A stretch of DNA of 23,220 nucleotides from Candidatus Mediterraneibacter gallistercoris (GCA_019119745.1 DWWI01000153.1:1-23220); one strand, 5' to 3'; positions 1 to 7,609 are shown, counted from the first letter of the stretch. Notes: generated from the letters alone by a model not told the origin. Numbers and translations: made by a program.

Positions 1-955
1 TACCAACCATCGGGTTGTTTCCTGCACAGATCAGACCCATCATCTCAACGTGAGCCGGTACGGAAGAGGAACCTGCGAACTGTGCATCGGAGTGCATACG
101 TCCCATTGTATCTGTCATACCATAGGAAGCCGGTCCTGCTGCCATGTTGTCCGGATGAAGTGTACGTCCTGTACCACCGCCGGATGCAACTGAGAAGTAT
201 TTCTTTCCTGCATCTACACACTCTTTCTTGTATGTACCTGCTACCGGATGCTGGAAACGTGTCGGGTTTGTTGAGTTACCTGTGATAGATACGTCAACGC
301 CCTCTTTCCACATGATTGCAACACCTTCGCGGACATCGTTTGCACCATAGCAGTTAACTTTGGAGCGAAGTCCGTCAGAATAAGCGATTCTCTGTACTTC
401 TTTGAGCTCGCCTGTGAAGTAATCGTACTCTGTCTGTACGTATGTGAATCCGTTGATTCTGGAGATGATCTTAGCCGCATCTTTTCCAAGACCGTTCAGG
501 ATAACACGGAGCGGTTTTTTACGAACTTTGTTCGCTTTCTCTGCGATACCGATAGCACCCTCGGCTGCTGCGAATGACTCATGTCCTGCAAGGAAGCAGA
601 AGCAGTCTGTGGACTCTTCAAGGAGCATCTTTCCAAGATTTCCATGTCCGAGACCTACTTTACGCTGGTCAGCAACGGATCCCGGAATACAGAATGCCTG
701 AAGTCCTTCTCCGATTGCAGCTGCTGCATCAGCAGCGTTTCTGCAGTCTTTCTTGATTGCGATAGCCGCGCCTGTGATGTAAGCCCAGCATGCATTCTCA
801 AAGCAGATCGGCTGAATGCCTTTGATCTGATTGTAAACGTCCAGTCCGGCATCCTTTGTGATCTTCTCTGCCTCTTCCAGAGAAGCGATACCGTAGCTGT
901 TTAAAACTTCATTGATTTTATCAATTCTTCTTTCATATGATTCAAATAAAGCCAT
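1..955 (-). CDS. GGGtGRT family protein (partial, C-terminus off the left edge)
   Basis: I read 318 codons from the ATG at 955-953 to the window edge. The product carries the signature that names the family, GGGTGRT at residues 259-265, followed by LHPDNMAAGPASYGMTDTMG and a conserved GNNPMVG near the edge, so only about a dozen C-terminal residues are likely missing. A strong AGGAGG site precedes the ATG. The biochemical role of this family is not known to me. The protein is cysteine-rich (C51, C56, C71, C89, C118, C120, C202, C246, C310), and it lies 57 bases downstream of a NifU-like scaffold gene, apparently in the same transcript. That suggests a link to Fe-S or other metal-sulfur chemistry, which is inference only. 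No signal peptide or membrane segment is visible, so it is probably cytosolic. Family assignment is firm; function is open. Confidence 0.93.
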   Translation of the reverse strand, partial: MALFESYERRIDKINEVLNSYGIASLEEAEKITKDAGLDVYNQIKGIQPICFENACWAYITGAAIAIKKDCRNAADAAAAIGEGLQAFCIPGSVADQRKVGLGHGNLGKMLLEESTDCFCFLAGHESFAAAEGAIGIAEKANKVRKKPLRVILNGLGKDAAKIISRINGFTYVQTEYDYFTGELKEVQRIAYSDGLRSKVNCYGANDVREGVAIMWKEGVDVSITGNSTNPTRFQHPVAGTYKKECVDAGKKYFSVASGGGTGRTLHPDNMAAGPASYGMTDTMGRMHSDAQFAGSSSVPAHVEMMGLICAGNNPMVG

Positions 956-1012
956 TTATATATCCTCCTGATTTATTTACCATTGTTGAGATTTTCACTG
1001 CAAGATCTGCGA

Positions 1013-1705
1013 TTACTCTTTACGCGGATCGATGATCTTCACTGCATCATCAACACGGCCGTACTGTCCTTTTGCTTTCTCCCAAGCATCGTTCGGTGTA
1101 TCGCCGTTTTTAACGAAATCTGTGAATTTTCCAAGGTTTACGAACTGATATCCGATGATCTCATCGTTGTCATCAAGAGCAATTCCTGTAACATAACCCT
1201 CTGCCATCTCAAGGTAACGAGGACCTTTTGCAAGTGTTCCGTACATTGTACCAACCTGAGAACGAAGTCCTTTTCCAAGGTCTTCCAGTCCTGCACCGAT
1301 TGCAAGTCCGTCTTCGGAGAATGCACTCTGTGTTCTTCCGTATACGATCTGAAGGAACAGTTCTCTCATTGCTGTATTAATTGCATCACAGACAAGGTCT
1401 GTGTTCAGTGCCTCTAAGATTGTTTTGCCTGGAAGAATCTCAGATGCCATAGCAGCGGAATGTGTCATTCCTGAACATCCAAGTGTCTCTACCAGCGCTT
1501 CCTGAATGACGCCCTCTTTTACATTCAGTGTCAGTTTACATGCTCCCTGCTGAGGTGCACACCAGCCTACGCCGTGTGTAAAACCGGAGATATCTTTGAT
1601 CTCTTTTGCTTTTACCCATTTCGCCTCTTCCGGGATCGGAGCTGGTCCGTGATTCGCGCCCTGAGCCACCGGACACATCATTTCTACTTCATGTGAATAA
1701 ATCAT
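1013..1705 (-). CDS. NifU-like iron-sulfur cluster assembly scaffold protein
   Basis: A 230-residue protein with a NifU/IscU-like core. Cysteines that could hold a cluster are C11, C49 (in GVGWCAP), C56 (QQGACKL), C77 (LGCSGMTHSAAM) and C106 (DLVCDAIN). The LGCSG motif followed by a helix is typical of NifU N-terminal-like proteins that are paired with GGGtGRT proteins. It is longer than IscU (about 130 residues), with a C-terminal extension (residues about 150-230) I cannot assign. The start is supported by GGAG 8 bases upstream and by a promoter-like pair further up. It is the first gene of a two-gene unit with the GGGtGRT gene. No canonical suf or isc genes are in the window, so whether it serves general Fe-S assembly or one dedicated client is unclear. 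Confidence 0.88.
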   Translation of the reverse strand: MIYSHEVEMMCPVAQGANHGPAPIPEEAKWVKAKEIKDISGFTHGVGWCAPQQGACKLTLNVKEGVIQEALVETLGCSGMTHSAAMASEILPGKTILEALNTDLVCDAINTAMRELFLQIVYGRTQSAFSEDGLAIGAGLEDLGKGLRSQVGTMYGTLAKGPRYLEMAEGYVTGIALDDNDEIIGYQFVNLGKFTDFVKNGDTPNDAWEKAKGQYGRVDDAVKIIDPRKE

Positions 1706-1802
1706 GTTAAAACTCCTTTCAATATGTATGATTTTCTTCGCATATGACGCGAGACTTTCCGCTGCCTGATGCGGTATTTTTCGTCTGCCCCATATATGGT
1801 TT

Positions 1803-1831
1803 ATTTTCTCATAATTTCAATCATTCGTCAA
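1803..1831 (-). promoter_or_regulatory. Candidate promoter for the NifU-like/GGGtGRT operon
   Basis: On the minus strand TTGACG (1831-1826) is followed after 17 bases by GAAAAT (1808-1803), preceded by TGA as an extended -10. The -10 matches the consensus at four of six positions. A perfect 10-base palindrome, CCATATATGG (1790-1799), sits around the expected transcription start and could be an operator. The leader to the ATG at 1705 is about 90 bases. Confidence 0.5.
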
Positions 1832-1868
1832 TCTCAGGCTGACAAGTTTTTCACAAAACATCGACAAA

Positions 1869-2423
1869 TTATGAATCCTGTTCCAAAGCCTCGATGAGCA
1901 TGGAAAGCGCCGTCTCCACCGTATGCAGCCTGTTTTCCATTCGGTTTCCCTCAAAACGGCATTCTTTTACAGTTGTCTTTCCTTTCAGATAGCATCCTAT
2001 ATATACGAGTCCCACCGGTTTCTCTTTCGTACCGCCGCCCGGACCTGCGATTCCGGTAGCGCTTAAGGCTGCATCTGCGTCCGCCGCTGTTGCCGCTCCC
2101 TCTGCCATCTCCCGTGCTGTCTGTTCACTGACAGCGCCGTATTTTTCCAGAGTTTCATGCCTTACATTGACCAGGCGCTCTTTTGCCTCGTTGGAATATG
2201 TTACGTACCCTTCGTTCAATACATCTGAAGCGCCGGCCACGTTCACCAGAGTCCCGGCAATCAGGCCGCCCGTACATGATTCCGCTGTTGTGACTGTAAG
2301 TTTTTTTGCAGCCAGAAGTCCTACTGCCTTCTCTTCAAGTTCCTTTCCTGCAAAGTCAATATTTTCATTGTATTCCATCTGATACTTTTTCCCTCCTGTT
2401 TCCAATGCGTACCGGCTGTACAT
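1869..2423 (-). CDS. cinA: CinA C-terminal domain protein / nicotinamide-nucleotide amidase (PncC)
   Basis: The protein has the PncC amidase signature: TAESCTGG with its nucleophilic serine, and ATGIAGPGGGTKEKPVG. PncC enzymes deamidate nicotinamide mononucleotide to nicotinate mononucleotide in pyridine nucleotide salvage. Only this amidase domain is present; the N-terminal MoaB-like domain of full-length CinA is absent. The 184-codon reading starts 3 bases after the pgsA stop (translational coupling is plausible). A second ATG at 2378 (residue 16) is preceded by AGGAGGG, though 12-13 bases away, and would give 169 residues, closer to the usual length of about 165. I cannot decide between them. 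It is the last gene of rimO-pgsA-cinA. In many Firmicutes recA follows; here the NifU-like operon does. Confidence 0.9.
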   Translation of the reverse strand: MYSRYALETGGKKYQMEYNENIDFAGKELEEKAVGLLAAKKLTVTTAESCTGGLIAGTLVNVAGASDVLNEGYVTYSNEAKERLVNVRHETLEKYGAVSEQTAREMAEGAATAADADAALSATGIAGPGGGTKEKPVGLVYIGCYLKGKTTVKECRFEGNRMENRLHTVETALSMLIEALEQDS

Positions 2424-2426
2424 TAT

Positions 2427-2969
2427 CTACATCCCGCCGTGGGTAAGCACCTGACGGTTCTTCCAAATATAGTCAATCAGAGAAACAATCGTAAGCGCAA
2501 GAGCGATCCAGATCAGAATCTCGCCGATCAGATCGAATACGCCGCCGAAATCAGCAATCAGCACGATAATCATTGCCATCTGGAATACGGTCTTAAACTT
2601 TCCCCAGTAGCTGGCCGCGATCACTATCCCGCTGTCAGACGCCACAAGTCTGAAACCGCTGATAATGAACTCCCTTGCAATAATTACGATTACAATCGCG
2701 GTATTCAGCTTTCCGGAGGGGATCAGACAGATCATGGCCGAGCAGACAAGCAGCTTGTCCGCCAGCGGATCCATAAACTTTCCGAAATTTGTCACAAGAT
2801 TATATTTACGGGCAATCTTTCCATCCAGCATATCCGTCAGACTGGCAACAACAAACAACGCAAGAGCAATCCATTTATTTGCGGCTCCGCCCACATCTGT
2901 CAGCATAAAGAAAACAAAAAAAGGCACCATGATAACTCTAAGAACAGTCAGTTTATTTGGCAAATTCAT
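2427..2969 (-). CDS. pgsA: CDP-diacylglycerol--glycerol-3-phosphate 3-phosphatidyltransferase
   Basis: A 180-residue integral membrane enzyme that joins CDP-diacylglycerol and glycerol-3-phosphate to give phosphatidylglycerophosphate, the committed step to phosphatidylglycerol and cardiolipin. The CDP-alcohol phosphotransferase motif is complete: DMLDGKIAR, then GKFMDPLADK, supplying the four conserved aspartates. Several hydrophobic helices are visible (near residues 7-25, 30-45, 90-110 and 125-165). Its ATG overlaps the rimO stop by four bases (ATGA), so the two are translationally coupled, and cinA follows after 3 bases. Length and motif are normal for the family. Confidence 0.95.
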   Translation of the reverse strand: MNLPNKLTVLRVIMVPFFVFFMLTDVGGAANKWIALALFVVASLTDMLDGKIARKYNLVTNFGKFMDPLADKLLVCSAMICLIPSGKLNTAIVIVIIAREFIISGFRLVASDSGIVIAASYWGKFKTVFQMAMIIVLIADFGGVFDLIGEILIWIALALTIVSLIDYIWKNRQVLTHGGM

Positions 2970-4288
2970 AATAATTCTCCTATCAGATCATAATCTACGG
3001 CTCCGGTCACTTTTACTCTTGCAAAATCACCGGACAACAGCTCCTCATCTGTGTTGATAAAAATTAACCCGTCCACATTGGGGGCGTCCCTGTAGGTGCG
3101 TCCTACATACGCGTTCTCATCCGCCACTTTTCCCTCGATCATCACAAGGACTTCGCGTCCCACCATATCCTGAGCGTTGTCAAATGCTATTTCCTGCTGC
3201 AGCTCCATCAGGTCAGCCTGCCGGTCAAGTTTTACTTCCTCGTCAATCTGATCCGGCATCTCTGCCGCCGGCGTATCCTCCTCCGGAGAATAAGTAAATA
3301 CGCCCAGACGGTCAAATTCCATCTCATCCACAAATTCCAGCAGTTCCTCATGCTGTTCTTTCGTCTCTCCCGGGAATCCTGTAATCAGTGTTGTTCTAAG
3401 ACATATGTCCGGGATCTCTCTTCTTAACTTTCCTATGATATCCACAAGCTCCTGTTTCGACGTCCTGCGGCCCATCCTGCCAAGTATCGTATCATTGGCA
3501 TGCTGGATCGGCAGATCAAGATAATGACAGATTTTCGGTTCCTCTTTCATAACCTGGATCAGCTCGTCTGTGATTTCTTCCGGATAGCAGTAAAGGATAC
3601 GGATCCAGCGGATTCCGGGTGTCTTACAGAGATTTCTCAGCAATACGTGGAGAGACTTTTCGCCATAGAGGTCTTTCCCGTACAGCGTCGTCTCCTGAGC
3701 CACAAGGATCAGCTCTTTGACTCCCTGATCTGCAAGCTCCTGCGCTTCTTTAAGAAGGCGCTCCATGGGAACGCTGCGGAAATTTCCACGGATTTTCGGA
3801 ATAATGCAGTAGGTACAGTGTTTATCGCATCCTTCCGCGATCTTCAGATACGCGAAATGCCCGCCTGTAGTTACAAGCCGTTTTGTATCCGGCAGCGGCA
3901 GAGCATCCAGATCCGAAAGAATCACTTCATGCTGTCCTTTCAGCGCTGCATCAACGGCGTCAAGTATTTTATCATATGCTGTTGTTCCCAGCACCTCATC
4001 TACTTCAGGAATCTCATCTATGATTTCCTTACGGTAACGCTGGGCAAGACATCCGGTCACGATAAGCGCCTTGATCTTTCCCTGTTTTTTATATTCTGCC
4101 ATTTCCAGAATATTCTGGATACTCTCTTCTTTAGCGTCATGGATAAAACAGCACGTATTAATTACAATGACGTCGGCCTGATTCTCATCATCCGTCATTT
4201 CATACCCTCTCGATGCCAGAAGCCCCAGCATCACTTCCGTATCCACGAGATTCTTATCGCATCCGAGAGAGATAAACAATATTTTCAT
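2966..4288 (-). CDS. rimO: Ribosomal protein S12 methylthiotransferase RimO
   Basis: A 440-residue radical SAM methylthiotransferase that adds a methylthio group to the conserved aspartate of ribosomal protein S12. Domains in order: MTTase N-terminal domain (1 to about 125) with cluster cysteines C10, C46 and C80; radical SAM core with CDKHCTYC (C154, C158, C161); and a C-terminal TRAM domain (about 375-440). The opening ISLGCDKNLVDTEVMLG and the S12-specific pattern favour RimO over the tRNA enzyme MiaB. An AGG-rich ribosome site precedes the ATG. It heads the rimO-pgsA-cinA group, downstream of the rpoZ terminator, so it probably needs its own promoter or read-through; I did not find a convincing promoter. 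Confidence 0.96.
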   Translation of the reverse strand: MKILFISLGCDKNLVDTEVMLGLLASRGYEMTDDENQADVIVINTCCFIHDAKEESIQNILEMAEYKKQGKIKALIVTGCLAQRYRKEIIDEIPEVDEVLGTTAYDKILDAVDAALKGQHEVILSDLDALPLPDTKRLVTTGGHFAYLKIAEGCDKHCTYCIIPKIRGNFRSVPMERLLKEAQELADQGVKELILVAQETTLYGKDLYGEKSLHVLLRNLCKTPGIRWIRILYCYPEEITDELIQVMKEEPKICHYLDLPIQHANDTILGRMGRRTSKQELVDIIGKLRREIPDICLRTTLITGFPGETKEQHEELLEFVDEMEFDRLGVFTYSPEEDTPAAEMPDQIDEEVKLDRQADLMELQQEIAFDNAQDMVGREVLVMIEGKVADENAYVGRTYRDAPNVDGLIFINTDEELLSGDFARVKVTGAVDYDLIGELL

Positions 4289-4314
4289 ATCTTAACCTCC
4301 GGTCTTGTTTATCG

Positions 4315-4351
4315 CAATTACCGGAATTGCCGAAAGGCATATTCCGGAATT
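4315..4351. repeat. Hairpin-forming inverted repeat upstream of rimO
   Basis: The arms CCGGAATTGCC and GGCATATTCCGG pair with one bulge, extended outward by CAATT/AATTG. On the plus strand the loop is GAAA (GNRA type); on the minus strand it is UUUC. It lies between the rpoZ terminator and the rimO ribosome site, so in a transcript reaching rimO it would form part of the leader. There is no T-tract beside it, so it is not an obvious terminator. Confidence 0.55.
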
Positions 4352-4369
4352 GTAAGCGGTCGCCATCAC

Positions 4370-4400
4370 AAAAAAGGCAGATACCACATGTGCATCTGCC
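4370..4400 (-). terminator. Rho-independent terminator after rpoZ
   Basis: On the minus strand GGCAGAT and ATCTGCC form a 7-bp stem with a loop of 11 bases, followed at once by six T residues. It begins 11 bases after the rpoZ stop, and so ends the yicC-gmk-rpoZ transcript. Confidence 0.85.
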
Positions 4401-4410
4401 CTGTCTGAAC

Positions 4411-4659
4411 CTATTCCTCTTCTTGTTTATTCTCGGCCAGGATCTTCAGTTTTCCCTGATTGAGTTCATCAATAGCAATGGAAAGTGGTTTCTCTCCTTC
4501 TTTCGCATCTACCAGAGGAAGATCCCCTGCGATGAGCTGTCTTGCTCTCTTTGATGTCGCCATGACGATGGAATAACGGCTGTTGACAACCTTTGTTTCG
4601 CCCTCCTCGACATCTTTGTTCACTACTTTCATCAAATCTGTGTAAGACGGGTGCAGCAT
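4411..4659 (-). CDS. rpoZ: DNA-directed RNA polymerase omega subunit
   Basis: An 82-residue protein matching omega: MLHPSYTDLMK, then NSRYSIVMATSKRARQL (the core helix that embraces the beta-prime C-terminus), and an acidic lysine-rich tail. Omega helps assemble and stabilise RNA polymerase. A strong AGGAAAGGAG site precedes the ATG. It follows gmk by 72 bases and is followed by a clear terminator, the usual gmk-rpoZ order. The gmk-rpoZ gap contains a weak inverted repeat (GCCGTAA/TTACGGC). Confidence 0.94.
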   Translation of the reverse strand: MLHPSYTDLMKVVNKDVEEGETKVVNSRYSIVMATSKRARQLIAGDLPLVDAKEGEKPLSIAIDELNQGKLKILAENKQEEE

Positions 4660-4731
4660 AACCTAATCTTCTCCTTTCCTAATAGCCGCCGTAATTTCTG
4701 CAGCATATGATTTACCTTTACGGCATTCTCT

Positions 4732-5367
4732 TCAATGTTTGAGTCTCTCAAGATCTTCTTTTATTTCTCTCATAAATTCACGGTTGCGTGAACTTCTGCG
4801 GTGTTCTCCCCTGATGATATCATGCATCTCCTCAACACATTTATCCAGGCTGTCATTGATGATCAGATAATCATAATTTTCCATGCCTTCCGCCTCTTCG
4901 CAGGCACGGTTCATGCGGGATTCGATTACATCCATCGTTTCAGTCCCTCTTCCGACAAGCCGTCTTTTTAACTCTTCAGCGCTCGGCGGAGTAACGAACA
5001 GAAGCAGCGTATCCGGGAACATCTTCTTTACGTTGAGCGCTCCCTGAATCTCAATCTCAAGGATAACGTCTCTGCCTTCCTCCAGCTTTTTCTCTACATA
5101 ATCGCGCGGAGTGCCGTAGTAGTTTTCCACGTATCTAGCATACTCTATCAGTTCGCCTTTGGCAATCATTTTTTCAAATTCATCTTTCGACACAAAAAAA
5201 TACTCTCTGCCGTCCACTTCACCCTCTCTCGGCGACCGGGTAGTTGCCGAAATTGAAAGCGCGTATGTATCCGGATAGCGGGTCAGGAGCTCTTTCATGA
5301 GCGTTCCTTTGCCCGAACCTGAAAATCCGGATACAACGATCAATATTCCTTTTTCCTTCATGCCCAT
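4732..5367 (-). CDS. gmk: Guanylate kinase
   Basis: A 211-residue enzyme that phosphorylates GMP to GDP with ATP. The P-loop GFSGSGKGT lies near residues 14-22. The GMP-binding segment SISATTRSPREGEVDGREYFF and the family motif IEYARYVENYYGTP follow. The lid and core run on to LIINDSLDKCVEEMHDII. Length is normal. Two start codons are possible (MGM, two residues apart). The gene follows yicC by only 5 bases and precedes rpoZ. In Bacillus and many clostridia a small remA (DUF370) gene separates yicC from gmk; none fits in this gap. Confidence 0.97.
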   Translation of the reverse strand: MGMKEKGILIVVSGFSGSGKGTLMKELLTRYPDTYALSISATTRSPREGEVDGREYFFVSKDEFEKMIAKGELIEYARYVENYYGTPRDYVEKKLEEGRDVILEIEIQGALNVKKMFPDTLLLFVTPPSAEELKRRLVGRGTETMDVIESRMNRACEEAEGMENYDYLIINDSLDKCVEEMHDIIRGEHRRSSRNREFMREIKEDLERLKH

Positions 5368-5372
5368 CCCTC

Positions 5373-6251
5373 TTACTCAATATTCTGAATCTGTTCCCTG
5401 ATCTTCTCGATCTCTGTCTTCAGGCTTATCGCGCAGTCAGACACCTCGATATCATTTGCCTTGGAGAGGATCGTGTTTGCCTCCCGGTTCATCTCCTGTG
5501 CGATAAAATCAAGCTTTCTTCCGATTTCGTCCTGCTCCTCCAGGGTACTGCGCATATGGCTGATATGGCTTTTAAGCCTTACAACTTCCTCATCCGTACA
5601 GATCTTATCAGCAAAGAGAATCACTTCCGCCGCAATGCGGCTCTCTTCTATCTGTGTATCTGACAGCAGTTCCTTCATCTTCTCCTCGAGTTTTGCGCGA
5701 TACTCGGCGACAATCTTCGGAGACCTCTCCTCGATAAATCCGATCTGCTCACTCAGGATGTCCAGCTTGGAGAGAATATCTTTTTTCAGGTTCTCTCCTT
5801 CCGTCTTTCTTGTCTCGACAAACTGTGCAAACGCCCCCTCCAGCGCTTCTTTCAGACCGTTCCACAGTTCTTCTTCATCTTCGCTCTGCTCCTCCATGGT
5901 AAACACTTCCGAATAGCGGGAAAGTGTTGAGACACGGACATCATTTTCCAGACCGAACTCCTCTTCCATCTGTTTTAAATATTTTATATATTCTGCTGCA
6001 AGTGCCGCATTATATTTCACTGACACCTGTGCCTGGGAGAGATCTTCATACGTGATGAAAATATCTACCTTTCCTCTGTTAGCATAGGACTTTAGAAGAG
6101 TCCGTATAGCAGTCTCGAAGAAATTCAGTTTCTTCGGCATCCGGATATTCACATCGAGATAACGATGATTCACGCTCTTTAGTTCCACTGTGAACTTTCT
6201 TGAATCTTTCTGTACCTCACATCTGCCGAAACCGGTCATGCTCTTTATCAT
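5373..6251 (-). CDS. YicC/YloC family endoribonuclease
   Basis: A 292-residue protein with the diagnostic N-terminus MIKSMTGFGR, the SVNHRYLD motif, and the conserved C-terminal DUF1732 part (EMNREANTILSKANDIEVS, then IKLKTEIEKIREQIQN-like ending). E. coli YicC is an endoribonuclease taking part in RNA turnover; the Firmicute homologue is YloC. Two long charged helical stretches (about residues 90-250) suggest coiled coil and multimer formation. It is the first gene of yicC-gmk-rpoZ and has a consensus promoter 62-90 bases upstream of the start. Confidence 0.93.
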   Translation of the reverse strand: MIKSMTGFGRCEVQKDSRKFTVELKSVNHRYLDVNIRMPKKLNFFETAIRTLLKSYANRGKVDIFITYEDLSQAQVSVKYNAALAAEYIKYLKQMEEEFGLENDVRVSTLSRYSEVFTMEEQSEDEEELWNGLKEALEGAFAQFVETRKTEGENLKKDILSKLDILSEQIGFIEERSPKIVAEYRAKLEEKMKELLSDTQIEESRIAAEVILFADKICTDEEVVRLKSHISHMRSTLEEQDEIGRKLDFIAQEMNREANTILSKANDIEVSDCAISLKTEIEKIREQIQNIE

Positions 6252-6312
6252 GTCAAACCATCCTCTGTTACAATTATTGTCTAATCCCCGCAGCGCGGAG
6301 TAAATCTATATT

Positions 6313-6341
6313 ATTATACCTTCTTGTATACGAATGGTCAA
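6313..6341 (-). promoter_or_regulatory. SigA-type promoter for yicC-gmk-rpoZ
   Basis: On the minus strand TTGACC (6341-6336) and TATAAT (6318-6313) are separated by exactly 17 bases. The expected transcript starts near 6305, giving a leader of about 55 bases to the ATG at 6251. Confidence 0.88.
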
Positions 6342-6376
6342 CAGTTAATACTGACATCCGGCAGCGGAACTGCTGC

Positions 6377-6424
6377 TTAATACCAGCGCACCATCGGCAG
6401 ATCATTATTAATGCCTTTTGTCAT
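6377..6424 (-). pseudogene. Detached, out-of-frame C-terminal tail of the Cfa gene
   Basis: Reading the minus strand from 6424 in a frame different from the cfa gene gives MTKGINNDLPMVRWY and a stop at 6377-6379. This resembles the extreme C-terminus of Cfa proteins (compare E. coli ending RGVENGLRVAR). It overlaps the last codons of the cfa reading frame, which ends at 6408. The tail is therefore still in the DNA but is no longer translated as part of the enzyme. Confidence 0.75.
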
Positions 6425-7514
6425 CGAACATCTTCTTCACCTCGTCGAGATGCTCCAGATAGTTCTTCCTCCAGCAGCGCAGTGTTCTGTTATAATGGAG
6501 CCTCAGATTCTCAATATCCATTGTGTGGAAATCATGCTCTGCCATGGCGTTTACCATCTCACGCAGGCTCGGAACAGTTCCGCCCGGGAAGATATATTTC
6601 TTGATCCATGCATCACCCGGATGCTCTTTCAGAGCACTGATGAAATGCAGCAGGAAAAGCCCGCCTTTCTTCATCACCTGATCAGCACATTTAAGGAAGA
6701 GATCGTAGTTATCCCTGCCCACATGCTCTACCATACCTACGCTGACCACGCGGTCAAACTGTCTGCCCAGCTTCGGAAGGTCGCGGTAATCCATCAGCTC
6801 AACATCAACATAATCCTCAAGCCCCTCTGCCTTGATCCGGTTCTGGCACTCTTTGTACTGCTCTTCGCTCAGTGTAATTCCGGTGCCGTGCACTTTATAT
6901 TTCTTTGCCGCCTCGATGAGAAGGAACCCCCATCCGCATCCGATATCGAGAAGTGACATTCCTTCCTTGAGATAAAGTTTCTTCAGAATATAGTCTACTT
7001 TATTGACCTGCGCCTGATACAGTGTGTCATCCTCGTGGGCAAAGTACCCGCACGAATAGCTCATTGTCTCGTCCAGCCACAGTTTATAAAAATCATTTCC
7101 TATATCATAGTGGCTGCGTACTTCCTTTTCCTGATTCTTTTTGCCTGATGAAGTAAAGATCAGTTTCTTCAGGGCTTTCTGATCCGTAGAAAACTTGCCC
7201 ATCTGCCCCAGGAAATGATCCAGCGCCTCGTAGAGATCTCCTTCGATCTCAAGATCCCCGTTCATATAAGCCTCACCGAGAGCGATGGATGTACTGGTAA
7301 GAAGATCGCTTACCGGAATTGATTTATTAAACTTTACGGTAAACGTCGGCTCTCCCTCTCCGACCTTGTATTCTTTTCCGCCCAGTTTTACGAGAAACGG
7401 CTGCTCGTCAAATTTCTGTAAAAAAAAATCAAACCATGTTCTACTATCATTTTTCATCCTTCCTTTCATATCGAGTCTACATAGTTTTTCATGATCTGTT
7501 TCATACTTTTTCAT
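6408..7514 (-). CDS. cfa: Cyclopropane-fatty-acyl-phospholipid synthase, C-terminus lost by frameshifting deletion
   Basis: A SAM-dependent enzyme that adds methylene bridges to unsaturated acyl chains of membrane phospholipids. Visible parts: an N-terminal lipid-binding domain (to about residue 120), VRSHYDIGNDFYKLWLD with MSYSCGYF, the SAM site LDIGCGWG, and the HYNRTLRCW segment holding the active-site tyrosine. The protein then stops at VKKMFDDKRH. Family members continue for roughly 40 more residues (a helix like ERFKRMFTYYLNACAGAF in E. coli, then a tail). The tail is present just downstream in another frame, so an internal segment is missing. I chose the ATG at 7514, with GGTGG upstream; a GTG at 7526 and an ATG near 7457 are alternatives. 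Activity of the shortened enzyme is uncertain. Confidence 0.88.
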   Translation of the reverse strand: MKKYETDHEKLCRLDMKGRMKNDSRTWFDFFLQKFDEQPFLVKLGGKEYKVGEGEPTFTVKFNKSIPVSDLLTSTSIALGEAYMNGDLEIEGDLYEALDHFLGQMGKFSTDQKALKKLIFTSSGKKNQEKEVRSHYDIGNDFYKLWLDETMSYSCGYFAHEDDTLYQAQVNKVDYILKKLYLKEGMSLLDIGCGWGFLLIEAAKKYKVHGTGITLSEEQYKECQNRIKAEGLEDYVDVELMDYRDLPKLGRQFDRVVSVGMVEHVGRDNYDLFLKCADQVMKKGGLFLLHFISALKEHPGDAWIKKYIFPGGTVPSLREMVNAMAEHDFHTMDIENLRLHYNRTLRCWRKNYLEHLDEVKKMFDDKRH

Positions 7515-7603
7515 ATTTATTTCCACCCAGAAAACAATTATATTCCTTTTTTTTGAAAAAAGTCAATTCTGTTGAAATACTTTCTCGTTCTGCTCAATTG
7601 TGA

Positions 7604-7609
7604 TATACT
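7604..7609 (+). promoter_or_regulatory. Candidate extended -10 promoter for rqcH
   Basis: TGATATACT contains a -10 hexamer TATACT preceded by TGN. No good -35 is seen at 16-18 bases, so this would be an extended -10 promoter. A purine-rich GAAAGGAAA site lies just before the ATG at 7681. Confidence 0.42.

Noticed and set aside
983..1417. Plus-strand reading frame of 144 codons opposite the NifU-like gene
   Set aside because: It is antisense to a clear family member, cysteine-rich in a way typical of a shadow frame, and has no recognisable homology.
1755..1787. Plus-strand terminator at CCGCTGCCTGATGCGGTATTTTT
   Set aside because: The stem is only about 4 bp and no plus-strand gene lies upstream.
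3500..4408. Plus-strand reading frame of 302 codons opposite rimO
   Set aside because: Shadow of rimO codon structure; no motif and no ribosome site. The same applies to 9980-10741, 11154-11774, 16302-16934, 18729-19595 and 22300-23208.
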